A stretch of 64,000 nucleotides of DNA from Pyrinomonadaceae bacterium. GTDB taxonomy: Bacteria > Acidobacteriota > Blastocatellia > Pyrinomonadales > Pyrinomonadaceae. Numbering within the stretch: position 1 is the first letter of the stretch; each line of letters begins with the position of its first letter. Under the pieces are notes generated by a model. That model did not search any database and had not been told where the DNA came from. It was given only the letters and a program-made list of their open reading frames with translations. Position numbers and translations under genes: made by a program. Positions 18,160 to 27,575 of this stretch are shown here, one piece after another. The stretch spans positions 248,001-312,000 of the forward strand of contig JAGOBH010000003.1 in the NCBI GenBank assembly GCA_017983495.1, read 5' to 3'.

Positions 18160-18563
18160 ATGATCTGTGTTACACCTTTCGCGCGGAGCATCGGCGATAG
18201 CATACCGATGCGGTGGCAGTTTGCACGCGGGACCTTGTGGTCTGAGAGCGGCTTTGATTCCGAACACATCATTGCCGTGCGAGCGTCCGACGCGATCTCG
18301 ATGATTCGGTCGATGCCGCTGGCGACATCAGCCGGGTCGGGCTTATTTTTGCCGCCAGTCTCAGGCAGGTGCTCGTAGCCGATGCCGTTCTCATTGAGCA
18401 GTTCTGCCAGGACGAGCCCGTTGTACTGCGGCCAACGTGAACGGGCAAAAGCCCGGACATCGACGACGAATTTGACCTCATATTTCCGCAGCAGTGCAAG
18501 AAAGTCCGCGAACGGATGGCGGCCGTGGCCGATGGTGTAGATGGTTTTCTCCGCGTGCGTCAT
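18096..18563 (-). CDS. DUF488 family protein
   Basis: A 155-residue cytosolic protein of DUF488. The N-terminus IYTIGHGRHPFADFLALL and the conserved VVDVRAFARSRWPQYN are clear, as are GYEHLPETGG and the central MMCSESKPLSDH that holds the family cysteine. The function is unknown; a role in nucleic-acid or nucleotide chemistry has been suggested for the family. The final 64 bp overlap the end of the facing methyltransferase-like gene, so the two transcripts must run through each other. The start ATG at 18563 is preceded by GGGAGATAAATG, with GGGAG as ribosome site. Confidence 0.88.
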   Translation of the reverse strand: MTHAEKTIYTIGHGRHPFADFLALLRKYEVKFVVDVRAFARSRWPQYNGLVLAELLNENGIGYEHLPETGGKNKPDPADVASGIDRIIEIASDARTAMMCSESKPLSDHKVPRANCHRIGMLSPMLRAKGVTQIIHILPNGESAEFDESAVPSIW

Positions 18564-18808
18564 TTATCTCCCAGAGCCCCAATCTTACTTAATAGCCCGG
18601 TTCTCTGCAATATAACGTGCCTGAGGATGATGAGACCTCGGGCAGGCTGCGTTCACTAATGTGAAAAGCGTGAAAAATTTCGCATAAATGTCGCGTATTT
18701 CGGTTCTCCGAGGGACAAAATGCGGCCAAAACAGCTGTTTTAGGCGACTTTATCACTGTCCCTTTCGGCACGGCACTTGCGCGCCTTTTGTATTGGGCGG
18801 AGGTGATC

Positions 18809-20029
18809 ATGGAAGTGTGTAACGAAGAATATCAAGCGTCTTATCCAACTCCAAACTTAAGTGTGCTGCACTTGCTGTTTCAAGTAAGCGGTTGGGTTTT
18901 GTTGGCTTTGTTTTTGACGGCCGGCATCTTCGCACAAGGTAAAGGGTCAGCGATCATGACCTATGCCGGCGGCAACGATGGGACTTCCAGATCGATAGCA
19001 GAGTTGGTTCGAAATGACATCGGGATCGGGCTGCTCAAACAGTTTCCTTGCGTGGATCAGATGGACGATGACGTCGCTGCGGCACTTGTCGGCACGGAGC
19101 GTTGGAAGCAATTGCTGACCGGTGAACTGGACGAAAAGCAACTGTCGGAAATTGGCGGAGCGGTCGGTGCAGGTTATGTGATGATGGTCAAATCGACCAG
19201 CATGCCAAATGGAAGTACTTATACAAAGGTCACCGTCATCGACTCGGAAACCGCCAGGATAGTGGCGAGCAGGGATTCACGTCCCGCCAAGATAGGCGAT
19301 GCGGTCAATGCGGCGAAGGCTCTCGTCGGTCAGATACTCGGCGATCTTGCGAACATATTAAAAGGCCGCTGTGATAGGCACTGGGTCGGAACGATCTCAT
19401 ATTCCAAGAGGAAAGATATATCCAAGTCCGAATCTCATGTTGGGTCAAGTTCAGGGCAGCTAATACCGAACGTTAAGATAACTGTTTCGACGGCTGAGAT
19501 TCTGGACGATTCGGCGGATATTACGCTGCAAGCTATGGCGCTTGGGGGTTCGGGAGATTCGACAAAAGCTCAGGTCGTCCAAAGGTATCATTATCTAAAG
19601 GAGGTCGTCACGTCCGAAACCGGCACCACGACGTGCCGCGAGCCCGGCCGGAACCCGTATCGCAAAGAGGTAACCGGCGACTCAAAGGAAATAAGGGCCG
19701 AGGACGGCCAGAACATACTAAAGGTTTCGGTCAATATCAGCGTATCGCCAAATGGTGAATATAGGATAAAGGTCTATAAGATCGATCCTGTCCCGACAAA
19801 AGGGAAATTTGAGACCAGCGGAAACCTGATGGGCTGCACGCCAAATCCGTTTTCTTCGATCCGCGAGACAACGGGCGTCGGTGGCGTCGGCTATCTCGAT
19901 CTCGAGGGCACGGTAGATCCGAAAAAGCCGGGCGAACTAAATGGTAAATTGGTCAAGGGTGACCTGGTGAAGGGACAAGAGACATGGACGTGGAACCTGA
20001 GATTGGTTGACCCCAAATCGAAAAAATAA
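18809..20029 (+). CDS. Exported protein of unknown function, CsgG-like N-terminal part possible
   Basis: A 406-residue exported protein. The ATG at 18809 has an almost perfect ribosome site (GGAGGTGATC directly upstream), which decides it over the TTG at 18788. A hydrophobic segment (about residues 22-42, FQVSGWVLLALFLTAGIFAQ) follows a 20-residue cytosolic start. Residues 45-180 alternate strands and helices with SRSIAELVRNDIGIGLLKQFP, GGAVGAGYVMMVK and AKALVGQILGDL, a layout that recalls CsgG/curli-secretion-like lipoproteins, but without a lipobox. The C-terminal half is beta-rich with four cysteines. I do not recognise a family with confidence. The gene is convergent with the CHAD gene, five bases apart. 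Confidence 0.7.
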   Translation: MEVCNEEYQASYPTPNLSVLHLLFQVSGWVLLALFLTAGIFAQGKGSAIMTYAGGNDGTSRSIAELVRNDIGIGLLKQFPCVDQMDDDVAAALVGTERWKQLLTGELDEKQLSEIGGAVGAGYVMMVKSTSMPNGSTYTKVTVIDSETARIVASRDSRPAKIGDAVNAAKALVGQILGDLANILKGRCDRHWVGTISYSKRKDISKSESHVGSSSGQLIPNVKITVSTAEILDDSADITLQAMALGGSGDSTKAQVVQRYHYLKEVVTSETGTTTCREPGRNPYRKEVTGDSKEIRAEDGQNILKVSVNISVSPNGEYRIKVYKIDPVPTKGKFETSGNLMGCTPNPFSSIRETTGVGGVGYLDLEGTVDPKKPGELNGKLVKGDLVKGQETWTWNLRLVDPKSKK

Positions 20030-20034
20030 ACCGG

Positions 20035-20982
20035 TTAGCGGCCCGAGACCAACGAAGATAAGGCGTCGCCAAACTCCCTCGACTGCCAATCGGCCCACAA
20101 GCGCAGTGCGTCACGATAGTTCTTGGTGCGTTCCTTTATAAATTCTGAGATAAGCCACGCGGCGGCTTCGAGCTCGGGATCTTCGGCGGTAGTTGCGTGC
20201 TTCGACGTTTTGATCAGCCGGTAGAGGTCGTCCATCCAGACGTCGCGGTCGTGGGCATCGCCGAGAAATCCCTGCATTCGGGCAAATTCCTTTGAAAACG
20301 GCTTGGCCGCGTCGCCCCAGCATTCGGCAAACAGGTCGATAGCGTAACGCAGCCGCTTGGTCGCGATCCGGGCATTGTGTAGCGTTTTGCGGTCGAAGGG
20401 GTCGTAGAGCCGGACGCCGAGCGGTTCGAGCTCGTTAAGAAGTGAGCCGACGACCTTGCTGCCGAAAGCGTGAACGTCGGCGAACTGCGACCGTCGGATC
20501 TCGGCCAGGAGCGATTCGAGCGAAGTCTCGAAACGGTGACGCAGATCCTGCTGAAAATCTACGGAAAGTTCAGTTTGAAGCTTGGCAAACGCAGCCTCGC
20601 GGCGATCGCGGCGAGTTTGAACAAGTAATTCGATACCGCTGCGGACGTGTTCCGCGTTCGGGTCAGCTGCGAGTTGTTCGAGCACGTCGATCGCGACATC
20701 TTCGTCACGAACTGCTCCGAGGGTGTCGGCTAGCGACTTAAATCCTTTGGACGCAAGCTTTGCAGGATGTCCGCCGACAGCCAACTCGATGTCCCGAAGG
20801 GCACTGCGGAGCCGCCGCGTAGCGACGCGCATATCGTGGATACCTTCGATCTGGGTCGGGTCGAGGGCGTTTGGAAGCTGGACGATGACGTTCTCGAAAA
20901 GCAGGCGCAAGCTATGCTCGAACCAATCCGCCGGATCCTTCGCAGTTCGAACCAATGCGGTTCCGCCTTCGTCATCCATCAT
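20035..20982 (-). CDS. CHAD domain protein
   Basis: A 315-residue helical protein with a duplicated CHAD domain (conserved histidine alpha-helical domain), a basic, His-containing fold that binds polyphosphate. Both halves show the family pattern: HDMRVATRRLRSALRD at about 50 and HNARIATKRLRYAIDLF at about 205, plus DTLGAVRDEDVAIDVL and GFLGDAHDRDVWMDDL. No CYTH domain is attached. The ATG at 20982 is used; a TTG at 20997 would overlap the stop of the upstream acyl-CoA synthetase gene. The pair is probably one transcript. Confidence 0.9.
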   Translation of the reverse strand: MMDDEGGTALVRTAKDPADWFEHSLRLLFENVIVQLPNALDPTQIEGIHDMRVATRRLRSALRDIELAVGGHPAKLASKGFKSLADTLGAVRDEDVAIDVLEQLAADPNAEHVRSGIELLVQTRRDRREAAFAKLQTELSVDFQQDLRHRFETSLESLLAEIRRSQFADVHAFGSKVVGSLLNELEPLGVRLYDPFDRKTLHNARIATKRLRYAIDLFAECWGDAAKPFSKEFARMQGFLGDAHDRDVWMDDLYRLIKTSKHATTAEDPELEAAAWLISEFIKERTKNYRDALRLWADWQSREFGDALSSLVSGR

Positions 20983-20993
20983 TCGTAATTGTA

Positions 20994-23900
20994 TCAAACG
21001 TCGTCCAGATCGGGGTTGACGCTTCTGATAGCATCGACAGTTTCGGGATGTTCGAGAGCGGACAGATCGCCGGGATCCTCGCCGAGGTAAGCTGATCGGA
21101 TGACGCGGCGCATTACCTTGGCATTGCGGGTCTTTGGCAAAGCCGCGACGAAATGGATCCGCGACGGGGCGAGAGGTTTGCCCATATCCTTGGCGACGAG
21201 TGCTTTTAGTTCAACTTCGAGTGGAGCGCGGACACTCTTGTCCGCATCGCCGGTTCCTCCGGCGAAACTGTCTGCATCTAATGACGACCCAGGATCGTCC
21301 GCGGATGTTCGCGTCGAAGCGACGCTCATGCGGACAGGAGTGTCCGCGCTCCTTAAGACGACGAACGCGACCATTGCGGTGCCCTTGACCTCGTCGGGGA
21401 CACCAATGACCGCGGCCTCGATGACCTGCGGATGAGCGACGAGCAGGCTTTCGACCTCGGACGGGCCGACGCGTTTGCCCGCGACCTTGAGCGTGTCGTC
21501 GGAGCGACCGAGGATGAACCAGTGGTTGTCCTTGTCCCGCATCGCAAAATCGCCGTGGACCCAAATTCCCGCAAACCGCCGCCAGTACGCGTCGAGATAA
21601 CGTTCTTTTTCCTGCCAAAAGCCCCGGGCCATGCCGATCCACGGCTGTTTGATGACGAGTTCGCCAACCTTGCCTGGTTCGACAGAGTTGCCTTCTTCAT
21701 CGAGAATATCGACATCCATTCCCGGGCACGGAGCCGGGAACGAACACGGTTTGATCGGCAGCAGCGGATTGCCCATCAGAATCCCTCCCGCGATCTCGGT
21801 GCCGCCGCTGTAGTTGATTATCGGGAGTTTGCTGTTGCCCACCTTCTCAAAAAGCCACCACCACGGAGCCGGATTCCACGGCTCGCCGGTCGAGGCGAAG
21901 ATGCGGAGAGCGGAGAGGTCGTGGCGTTCGAACGGAGCGCGGACACTCTTGTCCGCATCGCCGGTTCCTCCGGCGAGAACACCTCTCGACTCCAAAGCGG
22001 CATCGACACTGGCGGGTGTATTTGAGTCCTTCTGATAAGCACTGCTAAATCTCCAGTGCCGAGCGTCCTTCACGAGGCCGGCTTTCACCGGATTGCTTTC
22101 GATGTACTCTAATTTTCGGAGAAGATCTTCTGAATCTCGCATGTAGCGATCAAAATAGTCTGCCTGCCAGACCGAGCCCTTTCGCCCTAAAAACTGATTG
22201 ATCTTTCTGGCAGATATCCCCTTGATCCGTTTCATGATCCCGGCTAGCTCGTGTCCGTCGTAGGGGCGCAAAAGAACGTGTGCATGGTTCGGCATTACTA
22301 CCCAGCCGATCACATCGCAACTTTGACCATGTTCCGCCAATATCGTTTCTTCGACCAACATAGCGACGGCGGGGTTACGAAGAATGCATTCGCCAGCACC
22401 CGAATCGAGATATTGCTCGACTTGCTCCCGAAGTTCTTCTGAGAAGTCCGCATGTTTGTCGTGCTCGATTCGATACTTTATTTTTTCGACCACACTCGTT
22501 GGGAGCGAGTCGCCTAATCGAAAGGTGATGAACTGTGTAACATTTCCGTCGAAATGAGGTAGCTTGTGCCGGTACCATCCACGTCTTTCAACCATTTCGC
22601 TTTCTGTGGACGCCGAAGCGGCGTCCATGCGGACAGCGGTTTCCGCTCTCCTTACGGCGAGAGAAGGCGTCTTGGATGATTCATGATCTTCGTCTTCGCC
22701 AAGATAATTCGTCGTTGTGCTTTCTGTGGACGCCGAAGCGGCGTCCATGCGGACAAGAGTGTCCGCGCTCCTCTCTTCGCTAGCCGCCAGTGAGCGGATC
22801 AGTGTCGGCGATATGCCGAGGACCTCGACGTTGTGTTTGGCGCAGAATTCCCATATGCGGTCGGGGGTCGGGTAGTCGGGGGCACCGTCGTAGATGCAGA
22901 TCGTCGCACCGTTTATCAACGCACCATAGATCAGCCACGGCCCCATCATCCAGCCGATGTCGGTGTACCAGGAGATCCGCGTGCCCTTGCCAACATCGGT
23001 CCCAAACGCCATATCCTGAGCCGCCTTGATCGGAAAACTCGCGTGCGTATGAGCAATGCCCTTTGGCTTGCCGGTCGTGCCGGAGGTGTAGAGGATAATG
23101 AGGGGGTCTTCGGCGGAGGTTTTCTCGCGAAAACCGAAATCTGTTCCGAGTAAATCCTCAAATTCCACAAATTCTTTCGGATATTGAAAATGATTGATTG
23201 AGTTGGATCGATTCGCGACGAATACCCGCTTAATTGTCCGAACATTCTTGGTGGCCTCGACTGCGGTATCGACAGCGTTAACGAACTTACTTCGTCGCGG
23301 GAATCCATCGCAGGTAAAAAGACCCTTAGCACCAACGGCATTTAGCCGACTCTCGATGGCGGAAACGCCGTACCCACTAAACACGGGAACTGCGATCGCA
23401 CCAATGCGATTGATAGCAAGCAGTGCAATAATTGTCTCAGGCATCATTGGCATGTGAATGCCAATCGCGTCTCCCTTCCCAAAATCAAAACTTTTCAATC
23501 CAGCCGTACACTCTTTCACACGTCCGAGGAGAGATTCATAAGATATCTCATGCGATACGCCTTCTTCCCCTGCCCAAATTAACGCAGGCTCGTCTTTCAT
23601 CTCGTCCGTCTGCCAGCGGTCGAGGCACATTTCGGTGATGTTGAGGCCGGCTGACGGAGTGCGGACATTCATGTCCGCGTCGCCGGTTCCTCCGGCGAGA
23701 ATGTCTTGACCGATCGAGGTCTGAGGATCGTCGTCGGATGTTCGCGTCGAAGCGACGCTCATGCGGACAGGAGTGTCCGCGCTCCTAAACCAGACCGGGA
23801 ACTCAACGCCTTCCGATATGTCGAGCAGCTTTTCGTATGGCGGGTCGAATTTGATATCGAGAAAACGCAAAACCTCTTCTGTAAATTTTTCGACATCTCG

Positions 23901-24038
23901 GATCGAATAAGCGTAAAGCTCATCCCACGTCGAGACGCCGACTTGGCGCATAAACTTTGTGAGTTGAGCGCGTTCGACGACGTCGGGCGTAGGCGTCCAG
24001 GCGATTGGCTGATCTTCGAGGAGGTTTTGGTCGTTCAT
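20994..24038 (-). CDS. Acyl/acetyl-CoA synthetase with three in-frame mobile-element insertions
   Basis: The 1014-residue frame is an AMP-forming acyl-CoA synthetase (acetyl-CoA synthetase-like, converting an acid, ATP and CoA to acyl-CoA) carrying three foreign segments. Host motifs are all present: [12 protein letters not shown] (about 316), [36 protein letters not shown] and the C-terminal lysine motif [11 protein letters not shown]. Foreign segments are residues about 85-128, 423-702 and 896-939; the middle one encodes a complete RAYT transposase. Removing them leaves about 646 residues, the usual length of the family. No stop or frameshift occurs anywhere. The ATG at 24038 is chosen because family homology starts there (the N-terminus reads [14 protein letters not shown]). 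The enzyme may work with large loop insertions, be processed, or be a recently killed gene that has not yet gained stops. Confidence 0.93.
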   Translation of the reverse strand: MNDQNLLEDQPIAWTPTPDVVERAQLTKFMRQVGVSTWDELYAYSIRDVEKFTEEVLRFLDIKFDPPYEKLLDISEGVEFPVWFRSADTPVRMSVASTRTSDDDPQTSIGQDILAGGTGDADMNVRTPSAGLNITEMCLDRWQTDEMKDEPALIWAGEEGVSHEISYESLLGRVKECTAGLKSFDFGKGDAIGIHMPMMPETIIALLAINRIGAIAVPVFSGYGVSAIESRLNAVGAKGLFTCDGFPRRSKFVNAVDTAVEATKNVRTIKRVFVANRSNSINHFQYPKEFVEFEDLLGTDFGFREKTSAEDPLIILYTSGTTGKPKGIAHTHASFPIKAAQDMAFGTDVGKGTRISWYTDIGWMMGPWLIYGALINGATICIYDGAPDYPTPDRIWEFCAKHNVEVLGISPTLIRSLAASEERSADTLVRMDAASASTESTTTNYLGEDEDHESSKTPSLAVRRAETAVRMDAASASTESEMVERRGWYRHKLPHFDGNVTQFITFRLGDSLPTSVVEKIKYRIEHDKHADFSEELREQVEQYLDSGAGECILRNPAVAMLVEETILAEHGQSCDVIGWVVMPNHAHVLLRPYDGHELAGIMKRIKGISARKINQFLGRKGSVWQADYFDRYMRDSEDLLRKLEYIESNPVKAGLVKDARHWRFSSAYQKDSNTPASVDAALESRGVLAGGTGDADKSVRAPFERHDLSALRIFASTGEPWNPAPWWWLFEKVGNSKLPIINYSGGTEIAGGILMGNPLLPIKPCSFPAPCPGMDVDILDEEGNSVEPGKVGELVIKQPWIGMARGFWQEKERYLDAYWRRFAGIWVHGDFAMRDKDNHWFILGRSDDTLKVAGKRVGPSEVESLLVAHPQVIEAAVIGVPDEVKGTAMVAFVVLRSADTPVRMSVASTRTSADDPGSSLDADSFAGGTGDADKSVRAPLEVELKALVAKDMGKPLAPSRIHFVAALPKTRNAKVMRRVIRSAYLGEDPGDLSALEHPETVDAIRSVNPDLDDV
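21223..21352. mobile_element. REPIN-like palindromic element, copy A (130 bp)
   Basis: Inserted in the acyl-CoA synthetase gene near its 3' end (loop of the C-terminal domain). It begins GGAGC and ends GCTCC, with near-identical inverted ends (25 bp, one mismatch). Each end holds a REP-type hairpin GCGGACA-N4-TGTCCGC; inside are TCGCCGG-TTCCT-CCGGCGA and GCGTCG-AAG-CGACGC. GGAG before a hairpin is the known foot of REP sequences recognised by RAYT enzymes. On the host strand it reads RSADTPVRM at one end and [13 protein letters not shown] at the other. Confidence 0.88.
21934..22771 (-). mobile_element. Autonomous RAYT element inside the synthetase gene (838 bp)
   Basis: The left end is GGAGCGCGGACACTCTTG... 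and the right end ...AGAGTGTCCGCGCTCC, matching the ends of the 130-bp REPIN-like copies. Between them on the minus strand, in the host frame, is a REP-associated tyrosine transposase (about residues 482-680 of the fusion, first internal ATG at 22595). It has the HUH pair in [12 protein letters not shown], the catalytic Tyr in [15 protein letters not shown] and the RAYT end HWRFSSAYQ. RAYTs cut and join single-stranded DNA at REP hairpins. The proximal end of the element is partly duplicated (22599-22652 and 22719-22772). The REP hairpin near the transposase 3' end is decayed (TCGACTCCAAAGCGGCATCGA). Clear inverted ends around the gene imply that the gene itself moved as part of a REP-bounded unit. 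Confidence 0.88.
22599..22772. repeat. Direct repeat of a 54-bp REP end, 120-bp period
   Basis: Bases 22599-22652 and 22719-22772 are two copies of the same segment starting GCTTTCTGTGGACGCCGAAG and containing the GCGTCC-type and GCGGACA hairpins. The period is exactly 120 bp (40 codons), so the reading frame is kept; the protein shows [12 protein letters not shown] twice. The inner copy has a damaged REP hairpin (GCGGACAGCGGTTTCCGC), the outer copy an intact one. Confidence 0.9.
23656..23785. mobile_element. REPIN-like palindromic element, copy C (130 bp)
   Basis: A second 130-bp copy in the synthetase gene, in the N-terminal part (fusion residues about 85-128). The ends are GGAGTGCGGACATTCATGTC... 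and ...GGAGTGTCCGCGCTCC. The first hairpin has a changed loop (GCGGACAT-TC-ATGTCCGC) but intact stem. The middle keeps TCGCCGG-TTCCT-CCGGCGA and GCGTCG-AAG-CGACGC. It has the same orientation as copy A, with host residues EFPVWF just before it and [11 protein letters not shown] after it. Confidence 0.88.
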
Positions 24039-24060
24039 ATGAGATACATAAGAGGGTTGA

Positions 24061-24135
24061 AACCACAGATTAACACAGATGGACACTGATAAGAATTTTC
24101 CTAATATCTGTGTTAATCTGTGTCCATCTGTGGTT
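24061..24135. repeat. Intergenic inverted repeat of AACCACAGAT/ATCTGTGGTT type
   Basis: Outer arms AACCACAGAT (24061-24070) and ATCTGTGGTT (24126-24135) enclose shuffled modules ATTAACACAGAT and ATGGACAC(A/T)G. The same modules recur at 30923-30956. The repeat lies between the divergent synthetase and SDR genes, so it could affect either promoter. Confidence 0.75.
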
Positions 24136-24150
24136 TCATTTCTTAGATCT

Positions 24151-24939
24151 ATGACCGAAAACTCATCGTCAATTCAGCTTCCAAACAACCTTTTTGCCGG
24201 TAAGACGGCGATAGTGACCGGGGCGTCGCGTGGTGTCGGGCGTGCTGTGGCGTTGCGGTTGGCTGAGGGCGGGGCGAACGTCGTTGTCAACTATTTGAAC
24301 AATCACGCCGAGGCTGACGAGACCGTGAGCCTCTGTGAGGCAAGGGGTGTTGAAGCGATCGCCGTATCTGCCGATGTGTCGGAGTTTGCGGGTGCACAGG
24401 AGATCGCGAAACAGACGATCGAGAAGTTCGGACGCATTGATCTGCTTGTCTGCAACGCCGGAATTTGGGACGGAGCTCCGATCGAGGACATGAGCGAAGA
24501 TCTCTGGAACAAGGTCATCAACACCAATCTCAAGTCCGCGTGGGCGATGACCAAGGCCTGTGTGCCGGCGATGAAGAAACGCGATTCGGCTGCGATCGTG
24601 CTCGTTTCGTCGACGGCCGGACAACGCGGCGAAGCGGGGTATTCGAACTACGCCGCATCAAAGGGCGGGCAAATATCTTTTACCAAGGCACTCGCCAGCG
24701 AGCTTTGCCCAAAGATACGCGTCAACGCGGTCGCCCCGGGCTGGATCGAGACCGCGATGGTCAGGCCGGTATTCGAGGATAAGGCGTACGAACAAAGCGT
24801 GATAAATTCGATACCGCTGAAACGTATCGCGACGACCGACGACGTTGCATTGTCGATCTGTTTTCTGCTGTCCGATTGGTCGCGGCACATAACGGGCGAG
24901 ATCCTGAATATCAACGGCGGAGCGGTCCTGTGCGGCTAA
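24151..24939 (+). CDS. Short-chain dehydrogenase/reductase (FabG-like)
   Basis: A 262-residue NAD(P)-dependent oxidoreductase of the classical SDR family. The cofactor motif is [10 protein letters not shown] (about residue 24), NAG appears at about 102, catalytic Ser is in [11 protein letters not shown] (about 153) and the catalytic pair is [10 protein letters not shown] (Tyr and Lys about 167-171). The family C-terminus [14 protein letters not shown] is present. It resembles 3-oxoacyl-ACP reductases, but the substrate cannot be assigned. The ATG at 24151 is chosen since upstream codons belong to the intergenic repeat. It is divergent from the synthetase and upstream of the cysteine-synthase-like gene. 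Confidence 0.9.
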   Translation: MTENSSSIQLPNNLFAGKTAIVTGASRGVGRAVALRLAEGGANVVVNYLNNHAEADETVSLCEARGVEAIAVSADVSEFAGAQEIAKQTIEKFGRIDLLVCNAGIWDGAPIEDMSEDLWNKVINTNLKSAWAMTKACVPAMKKRDSAAIVLVSSTAGQRGEAGYSNYAASKGGQISFTKALASELCPKIRVNAVAPGWIETAMVRPVFEDKAYEQSVINSIPLKRIATTDDVALSICFLLSDWSRHITGEILNINGGAVLCG

Positions 24940-25036
24940 AATCCGTCGATTGTGACGAGCCTCACAGCATTAGCCAGCGGCAAGTGGTATTTGCTAAGGT
25001 GCGACGCTTCGCCAACGACGATCGCCAACCTTAGAC

Positions 25037-26113
25037 ATGAAGATCAATAAACTCGACGACTTTCAAAATCATTTTGCGGCAATTCCGGTAAGTTCGACCT
25101 ATGTCGAAAATCTGATCGGCAACACGCCGCTGCTGGCGGTGCATTTTCACTTTCACGGCAAGCGGCGGACGATCTTTGCCAAGGCCGAACATCTCAACCT
25201 GTCGGGCAGCATCAAGGACCGCATGGCGCTGCACATCATCTCGACAGCCTATCGCGACGGCACGATCAAAAAGGGCGACATTATAGTCGAGGCGACGAGC
25301 GGAAATACCGGCATTGCATTTGCCGCGATCGGGCACGCGTTCGGCAATCCGGTGCATATTTTCATGCCGGAATGGATGAGCAAGGAACGAATTTCACTCA
25401 TCAAAAGCTACGGTGCCGAGGTGACGCTGGTGAGCCATGAGCAGGGCGGATTTCTCGGGTCGATCGAGATGTGCGAGGAGTTCAAACGTGAACACGAACA
25501 TGTGTTCCTGCCGCACCAATTCTCTAACGACGCCAACCCCGAGGCACATTATCTGACGACCGCGCCGGAGATCTGGGCACAACTCGAGCGTGTCGGATTT
25601 GAGCCGGACGCGTTTGTCGCCGGCGTCGGGACGGGCGGGACGATCATGGGTTCGGCGAGATTTTTCAGGGAAAAAAGCGACGAGATCAAGCTCTATCCGC
25701 TCGAACCGCTCGAGTCGCCGACGATGTCGACGGGCCACAAGGTCGGCAGCCATCGCATCCAGGGCATTTCGGACGAATTTGTCCCGGCGATCTGCGAACT
25801 CGATCACTTGGACGAGGTCATCGGCGTGTCGGACGGCGATTCGATATTGATGGCGCAGAAACTGGCGGCACAACTGGGTCTGGCGGTCGGTATCTCGTCG
25901 GGAGCGAATTTTCTCGGGGCGTTGATCGCACAGGAGAAATTGGGAGCGGAGGCGATCGTAACGACCGTCTTTTGCGACGATAACAAAAAGTACCTGAGTA
26001 CCGATCTCGTGCGTGACGAACCGGTGAAAGACGATTACCTGTCGCCGCACATTGAGCTGTTTGGTTACCAGACGATCGGCCGAGTTGGGCAAGCCGGTGC
26101 GGCATTTATCTAA
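25037..26113 (+). CDS. PLP-dependent cysteine synthase/cystathionine beta-synthase family enzyme
   Basis: A 358-residue fold-type II PLP enzyme. The N-terminal signature [11 protein letters not shown], the lysine motif [15 protein letters not shown] (Lys about 56), the phosphate/substrate loop [11 protein letters not shown] and the glycine-rich [15 protein letters not shown] are intact. It belongs with O-acetylserine sulfhydrylase and cystathionine beta-synthase enzymes that make cysteine or related amino acids; the C-terminus carries no CBS domains. Extended, unusual C-terminal residues ([17 protein letters not shown]) differ from CysK, so the exact substrate is open. It lies 85 bp upstream of lysC on the same strand. 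Confidence 0.88.
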   Translation: MKINKLDDFQNHFAAIPVSSTYVENLIGNTPLLAVHFHFHGKRRTIFAKAEHLNLSGSIKDRMALHIISTAYRDGTIKKGDIIVEATSGNTGIAFAAIGHAFGNPVHIFMPEWMSKERISLIKSYGAEVTLVSHEQGGFLGSIEMCEEFKREHEHVFLPHQFSNDANPEAHYLTTAPEIWAQLERVGFEPDAFVAGVGTGGTIMGSARFFREKSDEIKLYPLEPLESPTMSTGHKVGSHRIQGISDEFVPAICELDHLDEVIGVSDGDSILMAQKLAAQLGLAVGISSGANFLGALIAQEKLGAEAIVTTVFCDDNKKYLSTDLVRDEPVKDDYLSPHIELFGYQTIGRVGQAGAAFI

Positions 26114-26198
26114 AGAACTTTGCGGATCTTGCAGCTCGCTGACGCCAAACGGACAGATCTGTCGTAGAATATCAATATTTTAGACCGACTTTTCTGAT

Positions 26199-27569
26199 TT
26201 GAGCGGATTGAGCAACATTAGCCCAACAGTAATGAAATTTGGCGGCACGTCCGTAGGTGACGTGGCCGCGTTCGAACGTGTTTTTCACATCGTGTCGACG
26301 CAGGTCGGGCGCCATCCCGTCGTAGTCGTTTCGGCGATGACGAAGGTGACGGACGCTCTGCTCGCCGCATTTGAGACGGCGAAGAAAGGTGATTTCACCG
26401 AAGCGATCGCGTCGCTCGAACCGCACTTTGACAGGCACGTTGAGGTCTCGCTGCAATTCATTCCTGACGGAACACCCAACGCGTTTAACGGCGAGCTTGA
26501 GTTTGCACGCGGTGAACTCGCCGATCTGCTGATACGCGTTTCGCGTCGCAGCCTGCCGCTGTCGATGCTCAAGGACGCTGTCGTCTCGTACGGCGAACAA
26601 CTTTCGTCGCGGCTGCTGGCCGAGGTCTTGCGGGCGAAAGGCGTCAATACTCGGCACGTCGATTCGCGGCGGCTGATCGTGACCGATGACGAATACGGTG
26701 CGGCCCAGCCGATATGGGACGAGACGGAAACGCTGGTCAAGCTTGAGCTCGAACCGCTGATCGCAGCCGGCGAAGTGCCGATCATGGGCGGATTTATCGC
26801 TGCCAACCGCGGCGGCGAAACGACCACTTTGGGACGAGGCGGCTCGGATTATTCGGCGGCTCTGATCGCGGCGGCATTGCGTGCACAGGAACTTCAGATC
26901 TGGACGGACGTGACGGGTGTGATGACCTGCGACCCGCGGATCTGCGGCGAGGCTCGGACCATTCCAGTTTTGAGCTACGAAGAGGCGGCCGAGCTCGCGT
27001 ATTTCGGAGCCAAGGTCCTGCATCCAAAAACGATCAAACCGGCGGTCGACCACGCTATTCCGGTAAGGGTCTGTAACACATTCGAACCCGACGCTGTCGG
27101 CACAATGGTCCTCGAAGATTCGGCGGAGGCTCCGAACAAGATCAAATCGATCGCCCACAAGAAGAACATCACCATCCTCCGGATCACATCGGCACGAATG
27201 CTCGGCAGCTATGGCTTTATGAGTGCGTTGTTTCAGGTTTTCGAACGCTTTCGCACCGTTATCGACGTCATCTCGACCTCCGAGGTCTCTGTCGCCTTGA
27301 CGCTCGACAACACCGCCGAACTCGACAAGATCGTCACCGAACTCCAACGTCTCGGCGACGTCGAAGTCGAACCCGGCTACGCCGTCATCTGCGTCGTCGG
27401 CGAAGGCCTGCGAGCCTCGACCGGCCTTGCGGCAAGGGTCTTTTCCACCATCGACGACGTCAATGTTGCTCTGGTGTCACACGGTGCATCAAGCGTGAAT
27501 CTGACGTTTGTCATCAAGGAAGAACTTGTCGCGGACGTGATCAAGCGGCTGCATGAGGCACTATTTTAG
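26199..27569 (+). CDS. lysC: Aspartate kinase
   Basis: Phosphorylates aspartate, the first step to lysine, threonine and methionine. The kinase domain begins VMKFGGTSVGDVAAFERV and contains GRGGSDYSAALIAAAL (about 205) and the aspartate-binding WTDVTGVMTCDPRI; two ACT repeats fill about 310-456 (ITILRITSARMLG, VALVSHGASSVNLTFVI), which normally mediate feedback inhibition by lysine and/or threonine. It is the full 456-residue monofunctional type. The start is uncertain: TTG 26199, TTG 26208 (weak AGCGGA) or ATG 26232. I see no lysine riboswitch in the 85-bp leader. The gene opens a run of DAP-pathway genes. Confidence 0.95.
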   Translation: MSGLSNISPTVMKFGGTSVGDVAAFERVFHIVSTQVGRHPVVVVSAMTKVTDALLAAFETAKKGDFTEAIASLEPHFDRHVEVSLQFIPDGTPNAFNGELEFARGELADLLIRVSRRSLPLSMLKDAVVSYGEQLSSRLLAEVLRAKGVNTRHVDSRRLIVTDDEYGAAQPIWDETETLVKLELEPLIAAGEVPIMGGFIAANRGGETTTLGRGGSDYSAALIAAALRAQELQIWTDVTGVMTCDPRICGEARTIPVLSYEEAAELAYFGAKVLHPKTIKPAVDHAIPVRVCNTFEPDAVGTMVLEDSAEAPNKIKSIAHKKNITILRITSARMLGSYGFMSALFQVFERFRTVIDVISTSEVSVALTLDNTAELDKIVTELQRLGDVEVEPGYAVICVVGEGLRASTGLAARVFSTIDDVNVALVSHGASSVNLTFVIKEELVADVIKRLHEALF

Positions 27570-27575
27570 ACTTCA

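Noticed and set aside
22599..22772. CRISPR-like direct repeats
   Set aside because: Only two copies, both coding, with a hairpin structure matching REP ends and no cas genes.
20994..24038. Synthetase gene called a pseudogene because of the transposase insert
   Set aside because: The frame is fully open with all motifs; a pseudogene cannot be claimed from sequence alone, so it is kept as a coding fusion with the doubt stated.
26114..26198. Lysine riboswitch upstream of lysC
   Set aside because: The 85-bp gap is too short and lacks the conserved five-helix layout.
26172..27347. Long open frame on the minus strand opposite lysC (391 codons)
   Set aside because: The protein has no family motif, is rich in Arg, and mirrors the codon pattern of lysC; it is an antisense shadow of a GC-rich gene.
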